Source of the DNA: Achromobacter sp. RTa
Lineage (GTDB): Bacteria; Pseudomonadota; Gammaproteobacteria; Burkholderiales; Burkholderiaceae_B
Direction: 5' to 3'
Length of the DNA: 64,000 nucleotides
Assembly: GCF_000757485.1 (NCBI RefSeq)
Contig: NZ_JPYO01000043.1
Span: 234,010 to 298,009, forward strand
Shown: positions 41,502 through 49,101 of the stretch, in pieces
Layout of the letters: every line of letters starts with the position of its first letter
Position numbering within the stretch: the stretch's first letter is position 1
Position numbers and translations under genes: made by a program
Notes under the pieces: generated by a model
What the model was told of the DNA's origin: nothing
What the model saw: only the letters and a program-made list of their open reading frames with translations
The model's database searches: none

Positions 41502-43142
41502 TCAGGCCTGGGCGGGAGCCTGGCCGAGGATCCTGCCCGCGGCCACGACGCCCCACCACGCGGCTTCTTCGAACACGGAATAGCCGGACAGGTCCGCATG
41601 CGCGAACAGCACCGGACCGTCTACTTCGCGGAGGGCGGCCAGGCCAGCGTTGGACAGGTAACCGCACAGCGGCGTAGCCATGGCGTGGCCGCGCACCGTG
41701 ATCTCCAGCGTCCGCGCATGCCGCCAGAATTCCTTGCCGTACGCGGCGATCAGGTCGGTGGCGGCTTCCGCGCGCAGCGCTTCGGGGCTGGCGGCGGCGA
41801 GCCACTCGCGCGCGGCTTGCGGCGTCCGCGCGCTGAGCGCGTGATACGCCGTGAAGACGCTGCGCGGCGACGGCGCCACGCGCAGCAGCTGGTGCGTGGA
41901 TACGACATAGCCCAGCGCCCGCCCGCCATAGACCACGTTGTCCCAGGAGAGCGGCTCGCCCGGAGCTTCCGCCGGATAGCCGTCCATGAGGAAGTTCGAC
42001 ACCATCCAGGGAGCGTGCGATGAAGCGTGCACGGCCGGATCGTAGCCATAGGCGCGGATGTCGGGCAGGATGCGCTGGGCCACGAACAGCGGCATGGCGC
42101 AAACCGTGCGGCGGGTCTGCACGGTGTACGCGGTGGGCGCGGGGCCGGGCGCAAGGCAGGTGACCAGCGGGCCGGAGGGAGTGTCCTGGACGCGGACGGC
42201 GGTGCCCGCGGCCAGCCACTGGGCATGGCCCAGCTTGCGCGTGATGGCTTCGCGCATGCGGTCGGCCAGCACGGACAGGCCTCCGGGCCAGGTCAGCACC
42301 GCGCCTTCGCCCGCATTGGCGGCATGCCCGTCGCGGCTGGCGAAATAGTGCAGGCCGGCCCAGGCCGAGACCACGTCATAGCGCGCGCCGTAGTCGTCGC
42401 GGCAACAGTAATCCAGATACCAGTGCAGCGCCGGCGAGGAATAGCCTTCGCGTTCCAGCCATTGCTTGAACGTGATCGCGTCCAGCGCGCGCCAGGCCGG
42501 ATCGCGGGACGATAGCGCCAGCGGGATGCTGAAGACTTTCCGGCCGTCGCTGCCGGTCTCGGTGCGCAGGCGTTCGACCCAGGCAAGGAAGCGGCGGTGC
42601 TGGGCGGCGTCCGCCTCGGGGACGCCAGCCATGGGCAGCAGGCCGTCTTCCCAGCGGCCGCCGCGCAGCAGCCGCTCTTGGGGCGAATGCGCGAGCACGG
42701 CCTCGTCGTAGTACGGACGGACGTCGCCCGCGCCGCGCTCGATGATGCCGAAGTCGGACAGCATCTCGCGTACGTGCGAGGACGCCAGGGAAGGCAGGGG
42801 CAGATAGTGGGCGCCCAGCGGGTAGTCCAGGCCGTCGCGCCGGCCCGCGGCGGCGTTGCCGGCGAATTCGGGGCCTTGCACCACGATGAAGTCCGTATGG
42901 CCTTCGCGCGCCAGCTTCCACGCGCAGGACAGGCCTGCAACCCCCGCGCCCAGGATCGCTACGCCATGCCGGAGGCTTGCCGTGGGCTGCGGCCAGGACG
43001 CGCCGTCGCGCAGGGCGTGGCCGGCCTGCATGCCGGGGTATCGGACGTCGGCCGTGGTTTCGACGATGCGCGAGCGCCAGTAGCCGGCGGCGCCGGCGGT
43101 GGCGGCGGTGGCCGCGCCCAACAGGAAGCTGCGGCGGCGCAT
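41502..43142 (-). CDS. Tat-exported FAD-dependent amine oxidase-like protein
   Basis: 546-residue flavoprotein. The N-terminus MRRRSFLLGAATAATAGAAG has a twin-arginine leader of the RRxFL kind, so the folded holoenzyme is probably exported to the periplasm or anchored. The FAD fold begins at VAILGAGVAGLSCAWKLARE (about residues 60-80); the flavin-contacting C-terminus includes VDGPVLFAHADLSGYSVFEE and AAWWGVVAAGRILG, typical of amine oxidase superfamily proteins. Its start overlaps the stop of the membrane aminopropyltransferase by one base (TGATG), so the pair is coupled. A polyamine or aminopropylated product is the natural candidate substrate; this is inference from context. Confidence 0.82.
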   Translation of the reverse strand: MRRRSFLLGAATAATAGAAGYWRSRIVETTADVRYPGMQAGHALRDGASWPQPTASLRHGVAILGAGVAGLSCAWKLAREGHTDFIVVQGPEFAGNAAAGRRDGLDYPLGAHYLPLPSLASSHVREMLSDFGIIERGAGDVRPYYDEAVLAHSPQERLLRGGRWEDGLLPMAGVPEADAAQHRRFLAWVERLRTETGSDGRKVFSIPLALSSRDPAWRALDAITFKQWLEREGYSSPALHWYLDYCCRDDYGARYDVVSAWAGLHYFASRDGHAANAGEGAVLTWPGGLSVLADRMREAITRKLGHAQWLAAGTAVRVQDTPSGPLVTCLAPGPAPTAYTVQTRRTVCAMPLFVAQRILPDIRAYGYDPAVHASSHAPWMVSNFLMDGYPAEAPGEPLSWDNVVYGGRALGYVVSTHQLLRVAPSPRSVFTAYHALSARTPQAAREWLAAASPEALRAEAATDLIAAYGKEFWRHARTLEITVRGHAMATPLCGYLSNAGLAALREVDGPVLFAHADLSGYSVFEEAAWWGVVAAGRILGQAPAQA

Positions 43143-44653
43143 CAGCGGATGACCTGGCGCCAGTCCTCGTCGAAATAGCGCACGAGCGACTGTTCGTTCA
43201 AGCGATTGGGCGGCATCGCGAGCGCGGGCATGTCCGCCGGGAAATGGAACAGCTCGCGCGTCGTGACAGGGTCCAGATAGCGGGTGGCCACCGTGATCTT
43301 CTCGGGCGGCGCGTAGTCCTTGCGCTTGCCGGCCAGGATGAAGCCCCAGTCGCCGAAGGAGGGCACATAGACGTGATACGGCCAGGTGTTCAGGCCGGCC
43401 TCCTTCAGGGTGGCGTCCACGCTCCAGAACGAGCGCGGCGCGAAGTAGGGCGAGGTGGACTGGACGACCAGGTAGCCGTTCTCGGCCAGGTGGCGCGCCA
43501 TCAGGTGGTAGACGGGCACCGAATACAGGCGGCCCAGGCCGAAATTGGACGGGTCGGGGAAGTCCACCACGATGAAGTCGTAGACTTCGGCGTGGGTTTC
43601 CAGCCAGCGGCCGGCATCGTCGTTGATGACCTTGACCCGCGGATCCTTCAGCGACCCTTCGTTCAGGCGGGTCAGCGGCTCGGAGCGCGAGAACAGCCCC
43701 GTCATGGCGGGGTCCAGGTCCACCAGCGTCACGTGCTCGACGTGCTTGTACTTGAGGATCTCGCGCACGGCCAGGCCGTCGCCGCCGCCCAGCACCAGCA
43801 CGTTGCGCGCCCAGGGCAGGGCCTGCAGCCCGGGGTGCACCAGGGACTCGTGGTAACGGTGCTCGTCGCGCGACGAGAATTGCAGATTGCCATTGATGTA
43901 CAGGCGCAGGTCGTCATGCCAGCGCGTGACGACCAGGCGCTGGTACGGCGTGGTCTCGGCATGCACGACCTCGTCCCCGTAGAGGCCTTTCTCGGCCCAG
44001 GCCGTCATGTTGCCGGAATACAGGAAGCCCAGGCCCAGGAGTCCGATCACCACGCAGGCGCGAACGGCCCGCTCGCCAGGCCGGCGGACCTCGGCGCGGA
44101 ACAGCCAGGTGGTCCAGAGGGCCACGCTCGCGTTCAGCATGCCGAACAGGAAGCCGGTGCGCAGCAGCCCCAGCTTGGGCGCGAGCAGCAGGGGGAACAC
44201 CAGCGAAACGGCAAGCGCGCCCAGGTAATCGAAGGTCAGCACGCGGCTGACGATTTCCCGGAACTCGGCCTTGCGCTGGTTGAATACGCGCATCACCAGC
44301 GGAATCTCCATGCCGACCATCAGGCCGATGATGAAGACGCCGACGTACAAGGCGGCGCGGAACGGCGCGGACAGCCAGGCGAAGACGAGGAACAGCACGG
44401 CGGCCGATACGCCGCCCAGCAGCGCCACCAGCAGCTCCACATCGATAAACCGATTCAAAACGTCTTCGTCTTTTACATATTTTGACAACCACGAACCGAT
44501 GCCCATGGCGAACAGATAGCAGCCGATGACGGAGGAGAACTGGAGTATGGAATCCCCAAGCAAATAGCTGGCGAGCGCGCTGCTGATGAGCTCATAGCCC
44601 AGGCCGCAGGAGGCGACGATCAATACCGAGAGGATGAGAACGCGGTCGCGCAT
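43142..44653 (-). CDS. Membrane-embedded aminopropyltransferase (spermidine synthase-like, TM fusion)
   Basis: 503-residue fusion. Residues 1-215 hold about seven membrane helices (for example LILSVLIVASCGLGYELISS, VGVFIIGLMVGMEIPLV). Residues 235-470 form a spermidine-synthase domain: VLVLGGGDGLAVREIL (GGGDG at 289-293), VDLDPAM (Asp 312/314, dcAdoMet binding) and VVDFPDPSN (364-370, catalytic/gate region). The start MRDRVLILSVL is chosen because the longer frame has no membrane-type leader. It should transfer an aminopropyl group from decarboxylated AdoMet, made by SpeD at 47852-48202, to a membrane-facing acceptor. Divergent from the DUF350 gene. Confidence 0.88.
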   Translation of the reverse strand: MRDRVLILSVLIVASCGLGYELISSALASYLLGDSILQFSSVIGCYLFAMGIGSWLSKYVKDEDVLNRFIDVELLVALLGGVSAAVLFLVFAWLSAPFRAALYVGVFIIGLMVGMEIPLVMRVFNQRKAEFREIVSRVLTFDYLGALAVSLVFPLLLAPKLGLLRTGFLFGMLNASVALWTTWLFRAEVRRPGERAVRACVVIGLLGLGFLYSGNMTAWAEKGLYGDEVVHAETTPYQRLVVTRWHDDLRLYINGNLQFSSRDEHRYHESLVHPGLQALPWARNVLVLGGGDGLAVREILKYKHVEHVTLVDLDPAMTGLFSRSEPLTRLNEGSLKDPRVKVINDDAGRWLETHAEVYDFIVVDFPDPSNFGLGRLYSVPVYHLMARHLAENGYLVVQSTSPYFAPRSFWSVDATLKEAGLNTWPYHVYVPSFGDWGFILAGKRKDYAPPEKITVATRYLDPVTTRELFHFPADMPALAMPPNRLNEQSLVRYFDEDWRQVIR

Positions 44654-44656
44654 GAG

Positions 44657-44667
44657 GTGTCCGACAC
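44657..44667. repeat. Solitary GTGTCNGACAC palindrome at a start site
   Basis: GTGTCCGACAC, an N-variant of the clustered palindrome, stands alone 3 bp ahead of the aminopropyltransferase start and covers its expected ribosome-binding position. No neighbouring copy is present within 4 kb. Confidence 0.7.
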
Positions 44668-44679
44668 GAAAAATGCGTT

Positions 44680-44711
44680 CGCAGTATATCGAAGCCGGCG
44701 TATATACTGCG
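44680..44711. promoter_or_regulatory. Palindromic divergent promoter of the polyamine/SPFH module
   Basis: CGCAGTATAT (44680-44689) and ATATACTGCG (44702-44711) are perfect 10-bp inverted repeats 12 bp apart, in the 77-bp gap between divergent starts. Each arm carries TATACT in the outward orientation (44703-44708 on plus; 44688-44683 on minus), a good -10 hexamer. The site therefore looks both like a bidirectional promoter and like a dimer operator. No TTGACA-like -35 is evident, which would fit activator dependence. Confidence 0.65.
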
Positions 44712-44730
44712 CGCAATTGGGAGGCTGGCA

Positions 44731-45129
44731 ATGGGAGAAGCAATGCATCCGGCGGTGACCTATCTGATCTATATCGCATCGGCGCTCGCCATGCTGGGCA
44801 TCTTCACCGCGGTCTATACGGCCGTTACGCGCTATCGGGAATTCGAACTCATCCGCGAAGGCAATATCGCCGCCGTTCTCTCATATGGAGGCGCGCTGGT
44901 GGGCTTCAGCTTCACGCTGTGCTCCAGTATTGCGGTCCATGCGAGCTTCGTCATGTTCCTGGTGTGGGGCGTTGCCGCCATGCTGGTCCAGATCGTCGTG
45001 TACGTGGTGGTGGCGCGGTGCGTCCGCGGCATGAACGACGCGATCGAGGAAAACAACATCGCCATGGGCGGGCTGATCGGTTCGATTTCGATCGCCGCCG
45101 GCATCGTCAACGCCGCCTGCCTGACCTGA
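44731..45129 (+). CDS. DUF350 family integral membrane protein
   Basis: 132-residue protein with four predicted helices (TYLIYIASALAMLGIFTAVY, GGALVGFSFTLCSSIAVHAS, FLVWGVAAMLVQIVVYVVVA, GGLIGSISIAAGIVNAACL). The pattern of paired helices with small residues and the central ELIREGNIAAVLSYGGALVG and IEENNIAMGGLIGS repeats matches DUF350 (YjfL-type). The ATG at 44731 has GGAGG ten bases upstream; an ATG at 44743 with GGGAGA is an alternative. It starts the plus-strand arm: DUF350, SPFH, DUF4178, small protein, SpeD. DUF350 proteins are found near polyamine and envelope-stress genes in many bacteria, with no biochemical function known. Confidence 0.88.
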   Translation: MGEAMHPAVTYLIYIASALAMLGIFTAVYTAVTRYREFELIREGNIAAVLSYGGALVGFSFTLCSSIAVHASFVMFLVWGVAAMLVQIVVYVVVARCVRGMNDAIEENNIAMGGLIGSISIAAGIVNAACLT

Positions 45130-45172
45130 TACCGGCAGGCGCGCCGACTCCGACCCGACAGGAGGACATTCC

Positions 45173-46210
45173 ATGAGTCTCGGTTCATTTATCCGTAAGC
45201 AGTTCATCGACATCCTGCAATGGAACGAGGATCGCGACGGCGTGCTCGCCTGGCGCCATCCGATGCAGGATTTCGAAATCCAGTACGGCGCCAGCCTGAC
45301 GGTGCGCGAATCGCAGATGGCGGTCTTCGTCAACGAGGGCAAGGTGGCCGACGTGTTCGGCCCCGGCATGTACAAGCTGACGACGCAGACCCTGCCGATC
45401 CTGACCTACCTGAAGAACTGGGATAAGCTGTTCGAGTCGCCATTCAAGTCGGACGTGATCTTCTTCAGCACGCGCCTGCAACTGGGCCGGCGCTGGGGCA
45501 CGGCGCAGCCGGTCACGTTGCGCGACAGCGAATTCGGCATGGTGCGCCTGCGCGCGTTCGGCGTGTATTCGTACCAGATATCCGATCCCGGCAAGTTCTA
45601 CCGCGAGATCAGCGGAACGCGCGATGAATACACGGTGGACGACCTGGAGGCGCAACTGCGCAACATGGTGGTCGCGGCCATGACCACGGCGCTGGGCGGC
45701 TCGAAGGTGCCGTTCCTGGACATGGCCGGCAACCAGGGGCTGATGTCGCAAAGCATCAGCGAACAGCTGGCGCCGGTGTTCGACCGCTATGGCGTCAGGC
45801 TGGACAACTTCACGGTGGAAAACGTCTCGCTGCCGGAAGAGCTGCAGAAGGCGCTGGATACGCGGATCTCCATGGGCATGGCCGGAGACCTGGGCAAGTT
45901 CACGCAGTACCAGACCGCGACCTCGATACCGCTGGCGGCGCAGAACGAAGGCGGCATCGCCGGCATCGGCGCAGGCCTGGCGGCGGGGGCGGCGCTGGGC
46001 CAGACCATGGCGCAGGGCCTGGGCGCGGCCCAGGGGCAGCCGCCGCAGCAGGCGCAGCAACCGCAGGCGCCGCAGCAGGCCCCGGCCGCCGCGAACGCGG
46101 ATCCGGTGCAGCGCCTGCAGCAGCTCAAGGATTTGCTGGACAAAGGGCTGATCACCGCGGCCGACTACGATTCGGCCAAGGCCGAAGTGCTGAAGAAACT
46201 GACTAACTAG
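45173..46210 (+). CDS. SPFH-domain scaffold with C-terminal SHOCT motif
   Basis: 345-residue protein resembling YdjI/virion core-type SPFH proteins. Residues about 20-235 form the SPFH domain (ESQMAVFVNEGKVADVFGPG, YKLTTQTLPILTYLKNWDKL, KFYREISGTRDEYTVDDLEA, GVRLDNFTVENVSLPEELQK). A Gln/Pro/Ala-rich linker (about 275-308) leads to a SHOCT hairpin (RLQQLKDLLDKGLITAADYD, SAKAEVLKKL) used for oligomerisation. No transmembrane helix is present; association with the membrane probably goes through the scaffold and its partners. AGGAGGA precedes the start. The order with DUF350 and DUF4178 is the core of the unusual module. Confidence 0.9.
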   Translation: MSLGSFIRKQFIDILQWNEDRDGVLAWRHPMQDFEIQYGASLTVRESQMAVFVNEGKVADVFGPGMYKLTTQTLPILTYLKNWDKLFESPFKSDVIFFSTRLQLGRRWGTAQPVTLRDSEFGMVRLRAFGVYSYQISDPGKFYREISGTRDEYTVDDLEAQLRNMVVAAMTTALGGSKVPFLDMAGNQGLMSQSISEQLAPVFDRYGVRLDNFTVENVSLPEELQKALDTRISMGMAGDLGKFTQYQTATSIPLAAQNEGGIAGIGAGLAAGAALGQTMAQGLGAAQGQPPQQAQQPQAPQQAPAAANADPVQRLQQLKDLLDKGLITAADYDSAKAEVLKKLTN

Positions 46211-46225
46211 CGTCAGCAGGCCCCA

Positions 46226-47695
46226 ATGCAACAGGTTCTGTGCCCGCAGTGCGGCGCCCCCGTCAAGTTCACGTCCACGGCCTCCGTGATGGCCGTCTGC
46301 GGCGCCTGCCGCAGCACCTTGCTGAAGGATGCCGAGTCGGTCAAGCGCATCGGCGAGATGGCGGACGTCCTGGAAGACTACTCGCCTCTGTGCCTGGGTG
46401 CGGCGGGCAAGCACGAGGGCAAGCGTTTCGACGTGATCGGCCGCATCCAGTTGCGCTACGGGGAAGGCTTCTGGAACGAGTGGTACCTGTGGTTCGAGGA
46501 TGGCGCCGACGGCTGGCTGTCGGACGCGTCGGGCCAGTACGCCGTAACCCGTCGGCGCAAGGTGAAGGGCACGCAGGGCATGCCGGCGTTCGAGGACATC
46601 GCGCCGGGCGACGAAATGAAGCTGGACGGCCAGCGCTTCACGGCCTCCGATGTGCGCGCCTGCCAGGCGGGCGGCGCGCAGGGCGAACTGCCGTTCGTGC
46701 CGGGCGATGGCTGGCAGGCGAAGGTGGCGGACTTCCGCAGCCTGGACGCGTTCCTGACGCTGGATTTTTCCGACGGCCCGGATCCCGAACTCTACATCGG
46801 CAAGGCGTTCGACCTGTCCGCCATGCAGGCCGGTTCGCTGCGCACCAACGAGCAGGTGGAAGAAACGGCGGGCCGTTTCCGAGGCCAGATCAAGGCGCTG
46901 GACTGCCCGAATTGCGGCGGTCCGATAAGTTTCGTGGCCGCCATGGCCACTCAGGTGGTCTGCCCGTCGTGCGCGGCCGCGGTCGATTGTTCGGGCCCCA
47001 CCGCCGAAGTCATCGAAAAGGCCCGCAAGGTCAAGGCGATCAAGACCACGCTGCCGCTGGGCGCGCAGGCCAGGATCGACGGCGCCGCCTATACCCTCAT
47101 CGGGCTGATGAAATGCGCCGACCCCGACCCCGAGGAGCCCTCGGACTGGATCGAGTACCTGCTGTTCAACCCGGCCAAGGGCTTCATCTGGCTGGTGGAA
47201 ACGGACGAGGGCTGGGAACGTGTGCAGGTCTGCGATACCTGGCCCAGCCATAACAACGCGACCAGCGTGCGCTGGCGTTCCAAGCTGTACCACAAGCTGT
47301 ACGACTACACCTCGCGGGTCGAGCTGGCGCTGGGCGCCTTCAATTGGCGGGTGAAGGTGGGCGACAGCACCAAGATCACGGACTACAAGGCCGGCAACCT
47401 GAAGCTGACCCGCGAATTGAGCGAGTCGGAACTGGGCTGGTCCGCCGCCGGCCCCGTGGCGCCCGCGCAACTGGCCGAATGGTTCGGCGATCCCGAACTG
47501 GCCAAGCAGAAAGCCATGCCCCGCAGCGCCGGGGGCGGCGGCTATCGCAAGTGGGCCTGGACGGCGATGATCGCGCTGGGCTTCCTCAACCTGGGCAATA
47601 TTTTCAGCGGGCGCTTCATCCCCATCCTGATCGGCATGGCGTTCCTCTGGTTCCCCGCCACGCTGGCGGACAAATTTTCGGGCAAGGACGAATAG
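46226..47695 (+). CDS. DUF4178 protein with two zinc ribbons and C-terminal membrane anchor
   Basis: 489-residue protein. It is built of two repeats, each a zinc ribbon followed by a DUF4178 domain: Cys6, Cys9, Cys25, Cys28 with WYLWFEDGADGWLSD in repeat one, and Cys227, Cys230, Cys246, Cys249 with EYLLFNPAKGFIWLVETDEG in repeat two. The C-terminus (about 440-480) has one or two membrane segments (WTAMIALGFLNLGNIF, FIPILIGMAFLWFPATLA), so the soluble part is cytosolic. It lies 15 bp after the SPFH gene. Function is unknown; tandem ribbons suggest a metal or thiol sensor or a protein-interaction hub. Confidence 0.88.
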   Translation: MQQVLCPQCGAPVKFTSTASVMAVCGACRSTLLKDAESVKRIGEMADVLEDYSPLCLGAAGKHEGKRFDVIGRIQLRYGEGFWNEWYLWFEDGADGWLSDASGQYAVTRRRKVKGTQGMPAFEDIAPGDEMKLDGQRFTASDVRACQAGGAQGELPFVPGDGWQAKVADFRSLDAFLTLDFSDGPDPELYIGKAFDLSAMQAGSLRTNEQVEETAGRFRGQIKALDCPNCGGPISFVAAMATQVVCPSCAAAVDCSGPTAEVIEKARKVKAIKTTLPLGAQARIDGAAYTLIGLMKCADPDPEEPSDWIEYLLFNPAKGFIWLVETDEGWERVQVCDTWPSHNNATSVRWRSKLYHKLYDYTSRVELALGAFNWRVKVGDSTKITDYKAGNLKLTRELSESELGWSAAGPVAPAQLAEWFGDPELAKQKAMPRSAGGGGYRKWAWTAMIALGFLNLGNIFSGRFIPILIGMAFLWFPATLADKFSGKDE

Positions 47696-47699
47696 CAAG

Positions 47700-47855
47700 A
47701 TGGGCAAGATCCTGTATGCCATCTATGCCGTGGTGGTCGTGCTGGCTACCACGGGCGCGAGTTCGACCGGCGGCGGCTACACCAGCGGCGGCGGCGGCAG
47801 CTGGGGCGGCAGCTCCGGCAGTTCGGGGTGGTCGTCCGGCGGATCCCACAAGTGA
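47700..47855 (+). CDS. 51-residue membrane peptide with Gly/Ser-rich tail
   Basis: Small gene starting four bases after the DUF4178 stop. The product has one membrane helix (ILYAIYAVVVVLATTGA, residues 4-20) and a low-complexity tail of Gly, Ser, Trp and Tyr (GGGYTSGGGGSWGGSSGSSG). The stop TGA overlaps the GTG start of speD, and the upstream gap is minimal, so all three are translated together. Such Gly/Ser/Trp tails occur at the C-termini of TPM and related membrane proteins. Codon use is like that of neighbours. Function unknown; its conserved placement would be the key test. Confidence 0.75.
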   Translation: MGKILYAIYAVVVVLATTGASSTGGGYTSGGGGSWGGSSGSSGWSSGGSHK

Positions 47856-48202
47856 CCGTGCACGCCACTCCCGGCCGCCACGTGCTGGCGGACTTCCGCG
47901 GCGTGAGGGCGGACCTCCTGACCGACCCGCTGGCCCTGGAGCGCCAGTTGGTCGAGGCGGCGCAGGCCGCGGGCGCGCAAGTGCTGAGCGCCCATTTCCA
48001 TCACTTCGGCGCCGGGGCGGGGGTGACCGGCGTGGTCATGCTGAGCGAATCCCACATCAGCATCCACTCCTGGCCCGAGCACTGCTACGCGGCCCTGGAC
48101 ATCTTCATGTGCGGCGCGGCCCGCCCGGAACTCGCGCTGGAGCATCTGCAGGCCCGGCTCGCCCCGGAGTCGGTGCGCGTCACCACGGTGGCGCGCGGCT
48201 GA
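47852..48202 (+). CDS. speD: S-adenosylmethionine decarboxylase proenzyme (prokaryotic class)
   Basis: 116-residue pyruvoyl enzyme of the short archaeal/Bacillus type, giving decarboxylated AdoMet, the aminopropyl donor. The start is a GTG overlapping the previous stop (GTGA). The self-cleavage site is between Glu66 and Ser67 in LSESHISIHSWPE; Ser67 becomes the pyruvoyl group, His72 and Cys87 occupy the spacing of His68 and Cys83 in the Thermotoga enzyme. Later DIFMCG is also typical. It supplies the substrate of the aminopropyltransferase encoded in the divergent arm, which binds the two arms into one pathway. Confidence 0.95.
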   Translation: MTVHATPGRHVLADFRGVRADLLTDPLALERQLVEAAQAAGAQVLSAHFHHFGAGAGVTGVVMLSESHISIHSWPEHCYAALDIFMCGAARPELALEHLQARLAPESVRVTTVARG

Positions 48203-48262
48203 AGGCCGCCGCCGCGTTTCCTTGATCTGGCTCAATCCTCGCTCGCGGATCGGATTGACTGG

Positions 48263-48286
48263 CGTTATGTACCTATATATATTTCG
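48263..48286 (+). promoter_or_regulatory. ModE operator overlapping the modA promoter
   Basis: CGTTATGTA-N6-TATATTTCG fits the ModE consensus CGTTATATA-N6-TAYATAACG, with one mismatch in the left arm and two in the right arm, 33 bp before the modA start. The right arm contains TATAT, which could serve as the -10. modE itself is encoded at 50650-51444. Confidence 0.75.
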
Positions 48287-48319
48287 ATGCCAGCACATCC
48301 ATTCCTCAGGGAGAAAAAC

Positions 48320-49078
48320 ATGTTCCGCAAACGTCAGATCGTGGCGCTTTCCATGGCCCTGGCCGCCGCCTGGGGCCCGGGCGCCCATGCCGGCGACCTG
48401 GTGGTGTCGGCCGCCGCCAGCCTGACCAACGCGTTCAAGGAAGTGGCGCGCGGCTACGAGCAGGAGCATCCCGGCACCAAGGTGGTCCTGAATTTCGGCG
48501 CCTCGGACGTGCTGCTGCAACAGATCGTCAAGGGCGCGCCCGCCGACGTCTTCGCGTCGGCGGACCAGAAGGCCATGGACAAGGCCGTCGAGGAAAAGGC
48601 CGTCAAACCCGGGTCCCGCGTGGATTTCGCGGCCAACCAGGTCGTGCTGATCGTGCCCGCGGACAGCAAGGCGAACATCGCCGCGCTGAAGGACCTGACG
48701 CGCGCAGACGTCAAGCGCATCGCCTACGGCAATCCTGCATCGGTGCCGGTGGGCCGCTACACGCAGGGCGCCTTGCAGGCCGCCGGCCTGTGGGACGCGG
48801 TGCAGGCCAAGAGCGTGCTGGCCCAGAACGTGCGCCAGAGCCTGGACTACGTCGCGCGCGGCGAGGTGGACGCGGGCTTCGTGTTCGCCACCGACGCAGC
48901 CATCATGGCCGACAAGGTCAAGGTGGCAGTGCGCGTGCCGTCGCAGACGCCGGTGACCTATCCCATCGCCGTGACCACGCGCGAGACGGCCGCCAAGGAG
49001 GCCGAAAGTTTCGTTGCCTACGTGCTGTCTCCCGCGGGTCAGGCGATACTGTCGCGATACGGCTTCCAGAAGCCCTGA
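48320..49078 (+). CDS. modA: Molybdate ABC transporter, periplasmic binding protein
   Basis: 252-residue periplasmic binding protein. AGGGAG lies before the chosen ATG; signal peptide MFRKRQIVALSMALAAAWGP, cleavage near AHA-GDL. ModA motifs: LVVSAAASLTNAFKEVARGY, VVLNFGASDVLLQQIVKGAP, ADVFASADQKAM and FVFATDAAIM. It binds molybdate or tungstate through main-chain and Ser hydroxyl contacts. First gene of modABC, with the ModE box directly upstream. Confidence 0.95.
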   Translation: MFRKRQIVALSMALAAAWGPGAHAGDLVVSAAASLTNAFKEVARGYEQEHPGTKVVLNFGASDVLLQQIVKGAPADVFASADQKAMDKAVEEKAVKPGSRVDFAANQVVLIVPADSKANIAALKDLTRADVKRIAYGNPASVPVGRYTQGALQAAGLWDAVQAKSVLAQNVRQSLDYVARGEVDAGFVFATDAAIMADKVKVAVRVPSQTPVTYPIAVTTRETAAKEAESFVAYVLSPAGQAILSRYGFQKP

Positions 49079-49101
49079 TATCTGTTGAATCGTAGGCATC
49101 G

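Noticed and set aside
47344..48225. 293-codon open frame across the end of DUF4178 and speD
   Set aside because: It is out of frame with both genes, whose domains and pyruvoyl site are clear.
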